Notes: generated from the letters alone by a model not told the origin. DNA of 40,659 nt from Candidatus Schekmanbacteria bacterium (GCA_016235675.1 JACRJN010000187.1:1-40659), one strand, 5' to 3'; positions 1 through 7,726 are shown, counted from the stretch's first letter. Translations and numbers: made by a program.

Positions 1-2140
1 TATGACCTTCTAAAACAGTTATTATTTCACCGCTGCTCACATCCCAGAGACGAATATTGTGATCCTCTCCGGCTCCGGCTAAAATTGTGCCGTCCGGACT
101 AAAACAGATACACAATACAACGTCACCGTTAAAGGTATTGATCAAATTCCCGCTGTTGCTGTCCCATAACCGGATCGTCTTGTCATAACCGCCGCTGGCC
201 AATATTGATCCGTCATTATTGAAAGCTACGCTCATAACCACATCATCATGCCCGCTCAAAACCCCTTCCACCCTTTTTTGTACCACATCCCACAAGCGCA
301 CGGTTTTATCATCGCCGCCGCTGGCTAATAATGCCCCGTCGGGTGAAAAACATACACCGCGCACCCAATCCTCATGACCTTGCAACGTAGCGATCAGTTC
401 TCCCTGAGGGATGCTCCACAAGCAGACATTCTTATCATCGCCGCCGCTGGCCAATATCGACCCGCCGCAGTTGAAACTCAGACTGTTGACCTGGGCGCTG
501 TGTCCGCTCAGTCGCCGGATTAACCGGCCTGAGGCCGCTTCCCATAAGATAACGGTACTGTTGCTGTAACCTGCGGCTAAGATAGTGCCGTCGGGGGAAA
601 AGGCCAGGCAGCGCGCCGGGCTGTCGAGCGTTTCGATATAAGGGAGATCGACAAATTCCACCTCCTGTAAATAACAATCGGTCAAAACTGCGTCTTTGAG
701 AAAACTGTTTCTCAGGTTAGTACCGGAAAGATTAGCACCGGTTAAATCGGTTTGTTCCAGCATCGCATCGGATAAGTCCGCCCCCGGAATCTGCGCTCCG
801 GCCAGATTCAGGCCGGAAAAGGAAAAATGGGAGGCATTAAGAATGGATGCGGCATTCGCTGATGCCTTGTCTATATCGGTGTTATTTTTAGATTTTTCAA
901 TTATTTGCAACAAATTATCATTGGTGGTTTTCATCTCCGCCATAAAATATATAATGGCCGGGTCTTGAGTCAGCAATTTTTTGTTCAGATTTTCCCATTT
1001 GTTATTGATCGTCTCCGAATATAACTTATGGGCGGCAAAATATTCCTGAAAGGACTGGTGGATAAACCGCAAAGCGTTCTCGCCACATTTTTGAATAGGA
1101 AAAAGAGAGCTTAGGGTATTGTCTAAACTCAATCCATAAGATTCTAAAAGTCCCGGCTCTGCGGTCTGATTTTTACCGGCTAAAAACATGGCAAAAGCCA
1201 AATCCTGCGCCAGGTGGAAAAACTTTTCCCACCCTGACGCCGATTGTCCCAGGGAAAATTGCAGTTCGAAAAAAGCCTGATAGAGTTTATCCCTGGTATA
1301 ATTGTTTAACTGTTCGCCTCTTTCTGACAGCCCAGGCAGGATACTTACAATAAGATACAGCAATAAGGGGTTAGCGGCTTGTCCTTTTAATGTATGGGAG
1401 CTATCGATTTTTTGCAGGTATTGCTTCCAATCTTTCCAGGGACTTTCATCCGCCGCGGCATATTTTTTCAGATATTCCGTTAGTTGGGCAGGGGAAAAAG
1501 AAGCAATGTATAACGGCTTTAATAATTTTCCCTCGTGAACGTTAGTATCAAGGTTCAATGGAGTAAACAGCGAGATTTCTTCGTTGCGGGTTAAATAGCG
1601 ATTCCGGCAAGAGATAATAATTTTAGCCTGCCATTTATCAAATTGATTTAATAGGTTTCCCTTGCTTGCGTATTCATCATAAGCGTCAAGAATGAAAATG
1701 AATTTTTGCTTTTTACGCAGGGATTCTATCTCCGCTTCATTTAACCCCGCCCGGTTTAAGGTAGTTGTGATTAATTGATCTTTCGGCGCTGAGCCTAAAT
1801 CCAGGTAAAGCGGCAAAGGCGCTTGATTATCTGCTAAATAACCGTCGATTAATTTAAGCGTCAAATATCGGCAAAAGGTGGTTTTACCGGCTCCGGAATT
1901 GCCTAATAACAACAATAGCCGGGAATTGTTTTGCAAAAACGCCAGGGCTTTTTCTTCTAAGTCGATGTCGCTATGCTGGCTATAGATGGTATCGGCGCAT
2001 TTTAGGGGGATATAAAATTTTAAGGCCGGATGATTTTGGATAAGCGCCGAATTTTCGGAAATAGTGTACGTTTCCGGTGGATTATTTCCCCAGACGGAGG
2101 AAAAAAGGATGTTGATTATTGGTTCTATATAGTTAATCAT
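1..2140 (-). CDS. STAND NTPase: NACHT-like ATPase, pentapeptide repeats, WD40 repeats (partial, C-terminus off the left edge)
   Basis: An open frame runs without a stop from an ATG at 2140 to the window edge (about 713 codons). The ORF track omits it. An in-frame TAA just upstream of the ATG fixes the start, although no good ribosome binding site is visible. Residues 80-87 (GNSGAGKT) are a Walker A P-loop and about 147-154 (FIFILDAYDE) a Walker B, followed by a helical region ending in HQSFQEYFAAHKL, typical of NACHT/STAND proteins. Residues about 440-490 are pentapeptide repeats (ANLSGTNLRN). From about 490 on there are at least five WD40 blades (FSPDGTILA, DDKTVRLWD). Family knowledge: such proteins are ligand-sensing switches, some in antiphage defence or signalling. 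Only about 75 residues precede the P-loop, so no N-terminal effector domain is recognisable. Function is inferred from architecture only. Confidence 0.88.
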   Translation of the reverse strand, partial: MINYIEPIINILFSSVWGNNPPETYTISENSALIQNHPALKFYIPLKCADTIYSQHSDIDLEEKALAFLQNNSRLLLLLGNSGAGKTTFCRYLTLKLIDGYLADNQAPLPLYLDLGSAPKDQLITTTLNRAGLNEAEIESLRKKQKFIFILDAYDEYASKGNLLNQFDKWQAKIIISCRNRYLTRNEEISLFTPLNLDTNVHEGKLLKPLYIASFSPAQLTEYLKKYAAADESPWKDWKQYLQKIDSSHTLKGQAANPLLLYLIVSILPGLSERGEQLNNYTRDKLYQAFFELQFSLGQSASGWEKFFHLAQDLAFAMFLAGKNQTAEPGLLESYGLSLDNTLSSLFPIQKCGENALRFIHQSFQEYFAAHKLYSETINNKWENLNKKLLTQDPAIIYFMAEMKTTNDNLLQIIEKSKNNTDIDKASANAASILNASHFSFSGLNLAGAQIPGADLSDAMLEQTDLTGANLSGTNLRNSFLKDAVLTDCYLQEVEFVDLPYIETLDSPARCLAFSPDGTILAAGYSNSTVILWEAASGRLIRRLSGHSAQVNSLSFNCGGSILASGGDDKNVCLWSIPQGELIATLQGHEDWVRGVCFSPDGALLASGGDDKTVRLWDVVQKRVEGVLSGHDDVVMSVAFNNDGSILASGGYDKTIRLWDSNSGNLINTFNGDVVLCICFSPDGTILAGAGEDHNIRLWDVSSGEIITVLEGH

Positions 2141-2187
2141 AGGCTTTTATGATTTTGGTCTTTCGGCTTGCCCTCAAAATTAATATC

Positions 2188-2347
2188 GTAGTTCCAGCCC
2201 TTTAGGGCTGATCTTCATGGCATAAAGCCATGCGATAAAGACTTACAAATAGTTTAATTTTCTCAGTTTTAATTCAAGCCTTCCAGACGACCATACCTTT
2301 AGCCTCAGCCTAAGGCTGAAAATGCGTGGCTAAAGCCACGGGACTAC
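2188..2347. repeat. REP/BIME-like pair of GTAG-foot hairpins
   Basis: On the plus strand GTAG at 2188 is followed by a CAGCCCT/AGGGCTG hairpin. At the far end a CGTGGCT/AGCCACG hairpin is followed by CTAC at 2344-2347, so the unit has the inverted form GTAG-hairpin ... hairpin-CTAC. Two more small hairpins (CATGGC.../GCCATG and CAGCCTAAGGCTG) lie between. It fills most of the gap between argB and the NACHT gene. Confidence 0.75.
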
Positions 2348-2374
2348 ATCTTTTATTGAACGTTACCCCTTGGT

Positions 2375-2402
2375 TGTTTCGGCGTGGGAACACGCCGAAA
2401 CA
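2375..2402. repeat. TTTCGGCGTG stem-loop
   Basis: This is a 12-bp perfect stem (TGTTTCGGCGTG with its complement) around a GGAA loop. Related hairpins lie at 12371-12396 and 12425-12450. There is no T-run on either side, so it looks like a dispersed palindrome rather than a classical terminator. Confidence 0.7.
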
Positions 2403-2438
2403 TCAACTTGGTAGCGTTCTCAATAGGAGACCCAAAGC

Positions 2439-2516
2439 GTCATTGCGAGCGGTAGCGAAGCAATCTCCATGCGAGCCTCTGAGATTGCTTCGGCGATAAG
2501 GCTGCCTCGCAATGAC
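2439..2516. repeat. GTCATTGCGAG dispersed palindromic repeat, full copy
   Basis: The element begins GTCATTGCGAG and ends CTCGCAATGAC, with inner arms GAAGCAATCTC and GAGATTGCTTCGGCGATAAG. Other full or partial copies are at 9972-10033, 10738-10825, 32659-32701 and 39150-39236. It ends 6 bp from the argB stop codon. Confidence 0.8.
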
Positions 2517-2522
2517 AATTTT

Positions 2523-3407
2523 TTAACAAGACCTCACAATCTCGGTACCAATCCCTTCATCGGTAAAAATTTCCAGTAACAGCGCATGAGAAATACGCCC
2601 GTCGACGATGTGCGCCTTATTGACACCGGCGCGCAGGGCGTATAGACAGGATTGAATCTTGGGCAGCATTCCTCCGGCAATCGTTCCCTCCAGGATCATG
2701 GCCTGAATTCTTTCCTCGCTGATGCTGGATAAGATCTTTTCATCTTTATCATACACCCCGGCCACATCGGTAAGATAAACCAGCTTTTCCGCCCGCAGCG
2801 CTGCGGCCACCGCTCCGGCCACTTCGTCGCTGTTGATGTTGTAGGTGGTGCGATCATGACCCACCCCGACCGGGGCGATAACCGGGATAAACCGATCGCT
2901 GTCCAATAATTCCAAAACCCTGGTGTTGATATTAATCACCCGTCCTACCAATCCGATATCTATCCCTTTATTATTACCGGAGAAGGGATTTTCTCCCAGA
3001 TAGCGTTTTTCCGCCTGAATCAAATCGCCGTCTTTGCCGCTCAAGCCGATGGCCTTTCCTCCGTGATGATTGATCAGGCTGACCAGGTCTTTGTTGATTT
3101 GACCGGTAAGCACCATCTCCACAACTTCCATAGCCTCAGGAGAGGTGCAGCGCACACCGGAGGCGAATTGGATTTTGATCCCCAGACGGCGCATCAATTC
3201 ATCGATTTGAGGCCCCCCGCCGTGAACTACGATTGGATTTATTCCGATACACTTGAGTAAGACTAGATTGCGGGCGAAATCCTCCTTTAATTGCTCGCTG
3301 AGCATGGCGTTGCCGCCGTATTTGATGACGATGGTTTTACCGGAAAACTTGCGGATGTAAGGTAAAGCTTCCATTAGTACCTGGGCTTTTTCGATTAATG
3401 TTTCCAT
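2523..3407 (-). CDS. argB: Acetylglutamate kinase
   Basis: This enzyme phosphorylates N-acetyl-L-glutamate with ATP, the second step of cyclic or linear arginine biosynthesis, in the cytoplasm. The 294-residue protein has the usual family length and carries the amino-acid-kinase signatures: KYGGNAM near residue 30, VHGGGPQI near 62, a substrate-binding segment around residue 180 (PVIAPVGVG) and a C-terminal GGMLPKI motif. The start ATG at 3407 follows GGGAG about 6 nt upstream. No other arginine genes are in the window, so it is not in an arg operon here. The gene is bordered on both sides by palindromic repeats, which suggests its own transcription unit. Confidence 0.97.
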   Translation of the reverse strand: METLIEKAQVLMEALPYIRKFSGKTIVIKYGGNAMLSEQLKEDFARNLVLLKCIGINPIVVHGGGPQIDELMRRLGIKIQFASGVRCTSPEAMEVVEMVLTGQINKDLVSLINHHGGKAIGLSGKDGDLIQAEKRYLGENPFSGNNKGIDIGLVGRVININTRVLELLDSDRFIPVIAPVGVGHDRTTYNINSDEVAGAVAAALRAEKLVYLTDVAGVYDKDEKILSSISEERIQAMILEGTIAGGMLPKIQSCLYALRAGVNKAHIVDGRISHALLLEIFTDEGIGTEIVRSC

Positions 3408-3497
3408 TTTTTCTCCCGGATTAAAAGGCTATAGAGCTATGCAGTAACTATTAATTACCACGAAGGACACGAAGAAGAAATATTGGGTAGCGTACTC

Positions 3498-3549
3498 GTA
3501 GTGCCAGGGCTTTAGCCCTGGAAATTCAGCCCTAAAGGGCTGGAACTAC
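3498..3549. repeat. REP/BIME-like element with GTAG and CTAC ends
   Basis: Head-to-head hairpins: GTAG at 3498 with a CCAGGGCT/AGCCCTGG stem, then a CAGCCCT/AGGGCTG stem ending in CTAC at 3549. The second arm is the same family as the hairpin at 2188. The unit ends 2 bp from the stop of the 3552-3746 gene. Confidence 0.8.
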
Positions 3550-3551
3550 GA

Positions 3552-3746
3552 TTAAGCTTCTTTAAAGCATTCAATAAAACGCTTATAGGAGCGGTCATAT
3601 GTACGCTCTACTTCTTTTGGGAAAAAACAGGCCGGCAACTGCCGGGCTTGGCGATGATATGAGACACATTCACAGCATTTACCTTTCCGCTCGCAAGACG
3701 GATAACTGCAAGCGCATTTCTGTAAATTAGCTTCGTAACAGTCCAA
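3552..3746 (-). CDS. Small Cys-rich protein, DUF6485-like
   Basis: The ORF encodes a protein of about 64 residues with Cys motifs CACSYPSCERKGKCCEC followed by a conserved-looking SYHRQARQLPACFFP and ERTYDRSYKRF. From memory this matches DUF6485, a small uncharacterised family with clustered cysteines, possibly metal-binding. The ORF track starts at an ATG at 3773, but a strong AGGAGGG lies inside that extension, about 6 nt upstream of an in-frame TTG (LDCYEANLQKC). I therefore place the start at the TTG (3746). The longer reading would begin 7 bp from a repeat edge. Function is unknown; family assignment is moderate. Confidence 0.75.
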   Translation of the reverse strand: MDCYEANLQKCACSYPSCERKGKCCECVSYHRQARQLPACFFPKEVERTYDRSYKRFIECFKEA

Positions 3747-3779
3747 TTTATTCCCTCCTGTTTTATCACACAAAGTTTT

Positions 3780-3881
3780 GTAGGGTGGGCTGTGCCCACC
3801 ACATTTGATGGCCTGACATTATTTATGCCGGTCAAATATTAACCGATAATAGTTTAAAATGGTGGGCAAAGCCCACCCTGC
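3780..3881. repeat. Long inverted-repeat element, GTAGGGTGGGC family, copy 1
   Basis: GTAG plus a GGTGGGC/GCCCACC hairpin at each end, arranged head to head with about 60 bp between. The spacer (TGACATTATTTATGCCGGTC) is shared with the copy at 10111-10203 and partly with 25101-25204, so the whole unit of about 100 bp has been copied, not just its hairpins. Confidence 0.85.
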
Positions 3882-3912
3882 TATTGCTACTTTTTTCCGT
3901 CTTCACCCGTCA

Positions 3913-5160
3913 TCAAAACTCTGCCAAAAAAACAGCATTCCGGCCTTCTTTCTTGGCCTTATAAAGAGCCGTATCCGCCGCCTGAACTACGGTTTCCACG
4001 CTATTGCCGTGTAAGGGAAAAGCGGCTACGCCGATGCTGACCGTAATTTTACTTTTACCGGTAAAAACCGTCTGGACTTGATTGCGAATCCGCTCCGCCA
4101 GGCTAAGAACTCCCTCCAGGGCGATTTTTTTTCTGATTAGTTCCGCCTGCATAACCCCGTAAGAGGGAGAAGATTCCGGGAGGATAATAATAAACTCATC
4201 TCCGCCGTAACGAAAAGGTATGTCCACATTATAAACCGCTAAATTGCAGTCGGCGCGGATATTGTGTTTTAAGATACCGGCTACCCCTTGCAGGAGTTTA
4301 TCGCCTTCCAGATGGCCGAAAGTATCATTAAAGGCTTTAAACCCATCCAGATCGATCAATAACAGCGAAACCAGATGATTGAAGCGGTGCGCCCGCTCGA
4401 TTTCACTCTGCAAACTGTGAAAGAAATGTTTGCGATTATATAATCCGGTCAAATGATCGCGAATAACTTTCTCTTTTAAATTTTCCTGATTGCTTTTATG
4501 CAGCCGCATAAAATAGGTTCCCACCGAAGCGGTGCAAATCGTGATAAAAGCAATCCAGGAAAAAAATACCCAAACCAGATTTTCGCCGTAACCTTGTGCA
4601 TAATCATAAAAAGGCATCTTGACTTGCGGGATTATGCCTCTTGTTTCCAGAGAGAAAAGCCAACCTAAAGAGCAGATAGCAAACAGCGCTACCCCCCAGG
4701 TATCTTTAGCCTGGTCGAAAACCAAAGCCGATTCCAGCACGATCAGCGGACAGATAATCCAGACCCAGCTTATCACCCCTCCGGTATAATGGATCACAAA
4801 AATGACTAAAACAACGTCCAATAAAACATGTAGCTGCCGCAACCCACGCAAATGGGAAAGCCAATGATAGCTATATTGGTACCAGATATTGGATAAAACG
4901 GTGCCAAAAAAAATATAAAATAAGGGTAAGGCAAATTGCCGCACCGCGGTAAATAAATCGGATTTAAAACCAATTATGGAAGTCAGAACAAGTGCATAGG
5001 TTAAACATGTCCCGCTGAAAATCCACCTGGCCCTGATCATTTTTCCCAGATGCTGTTCAAAGCGGGATACCTGTTCGATTTCAGATGTGACCGGGTCGGC
5101 GGAGGTATAAAAACTAAGCGGTTTTATAAATCGATTGATTAAATTAACCAATTTATTCAT
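3913..5160 (-). CDS. Membrane-anchored diguanylate cyclase (GGDEF)
   Basis: The 415-residue protein has about six hydrophobic segments in its first 220 residues (for example WIFSGTCLTYALVLTSIIGF and LLDVVLVIFVIHYTGGVISW), then a complete GGDEF domain with DHLTGLYNRKHF and the catalytic loop FRYGGDEFII near residue 318. The loop is intact, so it should make c-di-GMP from two GTP at the inner membrane. In place of the RxxD inhibitory site usual before the loop the sequence reads YNVD, so product inhibition through a canonical I-site is unlikely. Its ATG overlaps the end of lpxD by 8 bp, which implies co-transcription and coupled translation. The N-terminal sensor has no recognisable ligand motif. 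Confidence 0.93.
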   Translation of the reverse strand: MNKLVNLINRFIKPLSFYTSADPVTSEIEQVSRFEQHLGKMIRARWIFSGTCLTYALVLTSIIGFKSDLFTAVRQFALPLFYIFFGTVLSNIWYQYSYHWLSHLRGLRQLHVLLDVVLVIFVIHYTGGVISWVWIICPLIVLESALVFDQAKDTWGVALFAICSLGWLFSLETRGIIPQVKMPFYDYAQGYGENLVWVFFSWIAFITICTASVGTYFMRLHKSNQENLKEKVIRDHLTGLYNRKHFFHSLQSEIERAHRFNHLVSLLLIDLDGFKAFNDTFGHLEGDKLLQGVAGILKHNIRADCNLAVYNVDIPFRYGGDEFIIILPESSPSYGVMQAELIRKKIALEGVLSLAERIRNQVQTVFTGKSKITVSIGVAAFPLHGNSVETVVQAADTALYKAKKEGRNAVFLAEF

Positions 5161-6199
5161 TGGCTGAATCTTTTAATGGCTTCTTCAATATTTGTATCTC
5201 TTTTTCCAGCAATTTAATTTTTGCGTATAAATCCGGCAATTTTCTGGTTATCGCTTCTGTTTTGCGCCATTCCTGATGGGGGACTCCGATAAAACCCGCT
5301 AAAACAGTTCCCGGCGCGGTGTTTTTGGTTACCCCCGCTTTGGCCGCGACCTTGGTGTCATCAGCCAGTTCGATATGGCCGACTACCCCGACTTGCCCGC
5401 CTAAAACCACCCGTTTCCCCAATTTGGTACTCCCGGAAATGCCAGTTTGGGCGACGATAATAGAATTTTCGCCGATCACCACATTATGGGCGATTTGCAC
5501 CAGGTTGTCGATTTTAGTACACCGTCCGATACAAGTAGCTCCCAGGGCACCGCGGTCGATGGTGACGTTGGCGCCGATTTCCACCTCGTCTTCAATCTCC
5601 ACCGTCCCCACCTGGGGAATTTTTTGCTGCTTGCCCTGGGCGAAAACATAACCGAAACCGTCGCTTCCGATGACGGTTCCGCTGTGGATGATAACCTTGT
5701 TGCCAATACTGACTTTTTGGTAAATGCTTACATTGGCGTGGATGACGCAATTGTCGCCGATACGGCAGTCATTAGCGATAGATACGCCGGGATAGATATA
5801 AGTCCCGTCTCCGATGTAACTATTTTCTCCAATCGCCGTATGGGCGGCCAGATAGACGTTTTGCCCGATTTGGGCGCTTTGGGCGATTACCGCGGTAGGA
5901 TGAATCCCCGGAGCGGGCGGGCGATCAGGATAGATCAGGGTCATTACCAGAGCAAAGGCGGCGTAGGGATTATCGACTTGTAAAAGCGCAACCGGGGCTT
6001 GTTCGATTTGACGGGAGACTATTACGGCCGCGGCTTTGGTGCTTTCTAAGTATTGGGCGTATTTAGGATTAGAGATAAAAGTGATTGATCCGGTATCGGC
6101 GGATTCTATCGGCTTGACGGCTGTGATCATTGTTTGCGGGTCGCCGATTACGCGCCCGCCGGTGATTTGGGCTAATTGTTGCAAAGTATAATTTGGCAT
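5153..6199 (-). CDS. lpxD: UDP-3-O-(3-hydroxyacyl)glucosamine N-acyltransferase
   Basis: LpxD transfers a 3-hydroxyacyl chain from acyl-ACP to UDP-3-O-acyl-glucosamine, the third step of lipid A synthesis. The protein shows the N-terminal uridine-binding domain (LAQITGGRVIGD) followed by a left-handed beta-helix of hexapeptide repeats (IGENSYIGDGTYIYPGVSI) and the catalytic-region motif IAHNVVIGENSIIVAQTGISGS. The track starts at a TTG at 6235; I prefer the ATG at 6199 because MPNYTLQQLAQ aligns with the normal family start, giving 348 residues. The ribosome binding site is weak (CCGGAAAC). The downstream diguanylate cyclase overlaps its stop by 8 bp. In many bacteria skp directly precedes lpxD; here skp lies about 870 bp upstream on the same strand with foreign-looking DNA between. 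Confidence 0.96.
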   Translation of the reverse strand: MPNYTLQQLAQITGGRVIGDPQTMITAVKPIESADTGSITFISNPKYAQYLESTKAAAVIVSRQIEQAPVALLQVDNPYAAFALVMTLIYPDRPPAPGIHPTAVIAQSAQIGQNVYLAAHTAIGENSYIGDGTYIYPGVSIANDCRIGDNCVIHANVSIYQKVSIGNKVIIHSGTVIGSDGFGYVFAQGKQQKIPQVGTVEIEDEVEIGANVTIDRGALGATCIGRCTKIDNLVQIAHNVVIGENSIIVAQTGISGSTKLGKRVVLGGQVGVVGHIELADDTKVAAKAGVTKNTAPGTVLAGFIGVPHQEWRKTEAITRKLPDLYAKIKLLEKEIQILKKPLKDSANE

Positions 6200-6356
6200 T
6201 AATTTGTTTCCGGTTTCATATCGGTTTGAGGACAAACCGAAAGATCGTGAAAAATTTATCGGTGTTTCGGTGAAAATATCCCAAAACCCGAAACAGAAAA
6301 CGCATCATAGTAATTGACAAAGGCTCAATATGGATTTCAGGGGCTTACAACAAAGT

Positions 6357-6431
6357 GTAGGTTGGGTTGAGGAACGAAACCCAACAAAATCAAATAAAAT
6401 CGTTGGGATACACCCGCTCAACCCAACCTAC
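6357..6431. repeat. REP/BIME-like element, GTAGGTTGGGTT family
   Basis: It starts GTAGGTTGGGTTGAGG, has an internal AACCCAAC arm, and ends CTCAACCCAACCTAC. GTAG and CTAC mark its ends. Confidence 0.75.
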
Positions 6432-6433
6432 TT

Positions 6434-6657
6434 AACCTGAGTTCGGGATAACAAGCTGAGTTTTCCCCCTTTAGCAAAGGGGGATTAAGGGGGATTTTCA
6501 TATTATAATCTTCCATAACTTATTGTATTTGAATAATTACTTAAGGTTAGATTCAATTAGAAAATCTCCCCCACCCCTCTTTGCCAAAGAGGGGAAAATT
6601 ATTTACAGATATGTCTAACTTATTGTATTTGCGATGAACTTATCCCGAACTCAGGTT
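6434..6657. mobile_element. MITE-like element A, copy 1 (AACCTGAGTTCGGGATAA termini)
   Basis: Perfect 18-bp terminal inverted repeats AACCTGAGTTCGGGATAA and its complement at 6640-6657. If the ends are trimmed to ACCTGAG...CTCAGGT the element is flanked by a 6-bp direct repeat TACTTA, as expected for a target-site duplication. The interior is itself an imperfect inverted repeat (CCCCCTTTAGCAAAGGGGG opposite CCCCTCTTTGCCAAAGAGGG). It encodes no protein. A second copy with a different interior is at 22005-22169. Confidence 0.8.
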
Positions 6658-6692
6658 ACTTAAGTTCAAGCCCCCGAAATCCATATTGAGCC

Positions 6693-6721
6693 TTGACAAA
6701 AATATTTAAGCCACTTATACT
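6693..6721 (+). promoter_or_regulatory. Sigma-70-type promoter, predicted leaderless
   Basis: TTGACA at 6693, 17-bp spacer, TATACT at 6716. The -10 ends only 6 nt before the ATG at 6728, so transcription would start at or next to the start codon. The -35 overlaps the right arm of the outer inverted repeat. Confidence 0.7.
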
Positions 6722-6727
6722 GAAATT

Positions 6728-6925
6728 ATGAAATTAACCATAAAACAAAAGGAACATTTAGGTAATTTCCTTACCGATATGGTTAAAACCACTATGACAG
6801 TTTTTGTAATTGGAGGTCTTATCCCAGCCGCAAATATCCCAAGAGGTTATATTGTGCTTGGATTTTTTGCGGCTTTCCTTCTGTTAATAATTGGATTAAT
6901 TCTCATTACTGGAGAAACATCATGA
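6728..6925 (+). CDS. Small two-helix membrane protein (DUF6722-like)
   Basis: The 65-residue protein has a charged N-terminus (MKLTIKQKEHLGNF) and two hydrophobic stretches, about residues 20-33 (TTMTVFVIGGLIPA) and 42-60 (IVLGFFAAFLLLIIGLILIT). The N-terminal pattern followed by two helices recalls small membrane proteins annotated as DUF6722, from memory only. No ribosome binding site is present; the promoter -10 lies 6 nt before the ATG, so a leaderless message is likely. It overlaps the next gene by ATGA. It is on the strand opposite to lpxD and skp, between them, and so looks like an insertion. Function unknown. Confidence 0.7.
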   Translation: MKLTIKQKEHLGNFLTDMVKTTMTVFVIGGLIPAANIPRGYIVLGFFAAFLLLIIGLILITGETS

Positions 6926-7026
6926 CTAACCAAACCATAGTAATTATATTTTTATTTCTTCTGGCTCTAGGTGGATTGATTGTCGCACTTACCACCAAGG
7001 AAAAGAAAAATCAGCATAAAAAGTGA
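6922..7026 (+). CDS. 34-residue single-pass membrane peptide
   Basis: This ORF is below the track cutoff. Its ATG overlaps the stop of the previous gene (ATGA), the classical arrangement for translational coupling. The product begins MTNQTIVIIFLFLLALGGL, one transmembrane helix, and ends in a basic tail (KEKKNQHKK), predicting the C-terminus inside. It probably acts together with the 65-residue membrane protein. No family is recognised. Confidence 0.6.
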   Translation: MTNQTIVIIFLFLLALGGLIVALTTKEKKNQHKK

Positions 7027-7035
7027 TACGTACAT

Positions 7036-7067
7036 TTTCTCTCGGCTTGGGGACAAGCCGAGAGAAA
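7036..7067. terminator. Stem-loop between converging genes
   Basis: A 14-bp perfect stem (TTTCTCTCGGCTTG with its complement) and GGGA loop lie between the convergent small-membrane pair and skp. The T/A-rich stem base could serve both strands, but there is no long T-run, so termination is plausible rather than certain. Confidence 0.5.
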
Positions 7068-7073
7068 TAAAGC

Positions 7074-7643
7074 CTACTTCTTCCCCTTCTCTTTGGCCTC
7101 GGATTTATCATAGGCTTCGATCACTTTATCCGTTAAATCGACATGCGGATCGGCATAGAGGACGTTGCTTTCCCGCAGTTCCAATATCAGCAGATATTTT
7201 TCCTCTTCCCCGATTTGTTTAATAATATCCATAGCAGTGTCGTTAATGGTCTTTAGCGCCTCTTTTTCGTAACGCTTTAAGACCAAAAGGGAATCCTCCT
7301 GATAGCGTTTCAAATCTATTTCTTTCTGGCGCAGTTCTTCTTCCATTTTATTTTTAGCATCCAATGATAAGATAAGACGCTTTTTGTTCAAATCCTCTTC
7401 CAGTTTATCCAGTTCGTTTTTCATCATCTCCAGCTTGGTTCTTTTTTCTTTGGCGATGTCATCCAGTTCCTTTTTTATCTTTTTCCCGGCCTTGGTTTCC
7501 TCTAAAATTCGCTGGGCGTAAACATAACCGATTTTAGTCCCTGCCGGTTTTTCGTTGGTGCTTTTTTCAGCCGCCCGGACTAATCCCGCCGTCAGTAAAA
7601 AACTTAAACACCCGGACAAGGCTACGATTTTAACTTTGGACAT
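7074..7643 (-). CDS. OmpH/Skp-family periplasmic chaperone
   Basis: The 189-residue protein has a signal peptide (VALSGCLSFLLTAGLVRAA, cleavage about residue 25), then the Skp-like start IGYVYAQRILEETKAGK and a long charged coiled coil (about residues 65-135) rich in K, E and L heptads. It ends with a short domain (YLLILELRESNVLYADP) typical of OmpH proteins, where the mature N- and C-termini form the trimer body. Skp trimers escort unfolded outer-membrane proteins across the periplasm. The ATG at 7643 follows AAAGGAGGG. The family commonly neighbours lpxD and bamA; lpxD is the next gene on this strand, beyond the inserted small-gene pair. Confidence 0.9.
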   Translation of the reverse strand: MSKVKIVALSGCLSFLLTAGLVRAAEKSTNEKPAGTKIGYVYAQRILEETKAGKKIKKELDDIAKEKRTKLEMMKNELDKLEEDLNKKRLILSLDAKNKMEEELRQKEIDLKRYQEDSLLVLKRYEKEALKTINDTAMDIIKQIGEEEKYLLILELRESNVLYADPHVDLTDKVIEAYDKSEAKEKGKK

Positions 7644-7726
7644 TAAAAAAACCCTCCTTTCTATTTAACCTAAGCTTAACATAAAACCATAAAAATTAAA
7701 ATGCCCACGTTTTGATCATGTCTTTG

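Larger units (their letters stand above)
6319..6695. repeat. Outer inverted repeat enclosing two further repeat elements
   Basis: Arms at about 6319-6347 and 6669-6695 match in inverted orientation (AAGGCTCAATATGGATTTC then GGGGCTT with one mismatch). Between them lie a GTAG-ended palindrome (6357-6431) and a MITE-like element (6434-6657). The whole occupies the gap between lpxD and the small membrane gene pair. Confidence 0.75.

Noticed and set aside
435-968. ORFs 435-677 and 696-968
   Set aside because: Shadows of the long minus-strand NACHT/WD40 reading frame that is open across the left edge.
2156-2520. CRISPR array, here and in the other repeat clusters
   Set aside because: Repeats are inverted pairs with irregular spacing and different families; no direct repeats with uniform unique spacers and no cas genes.
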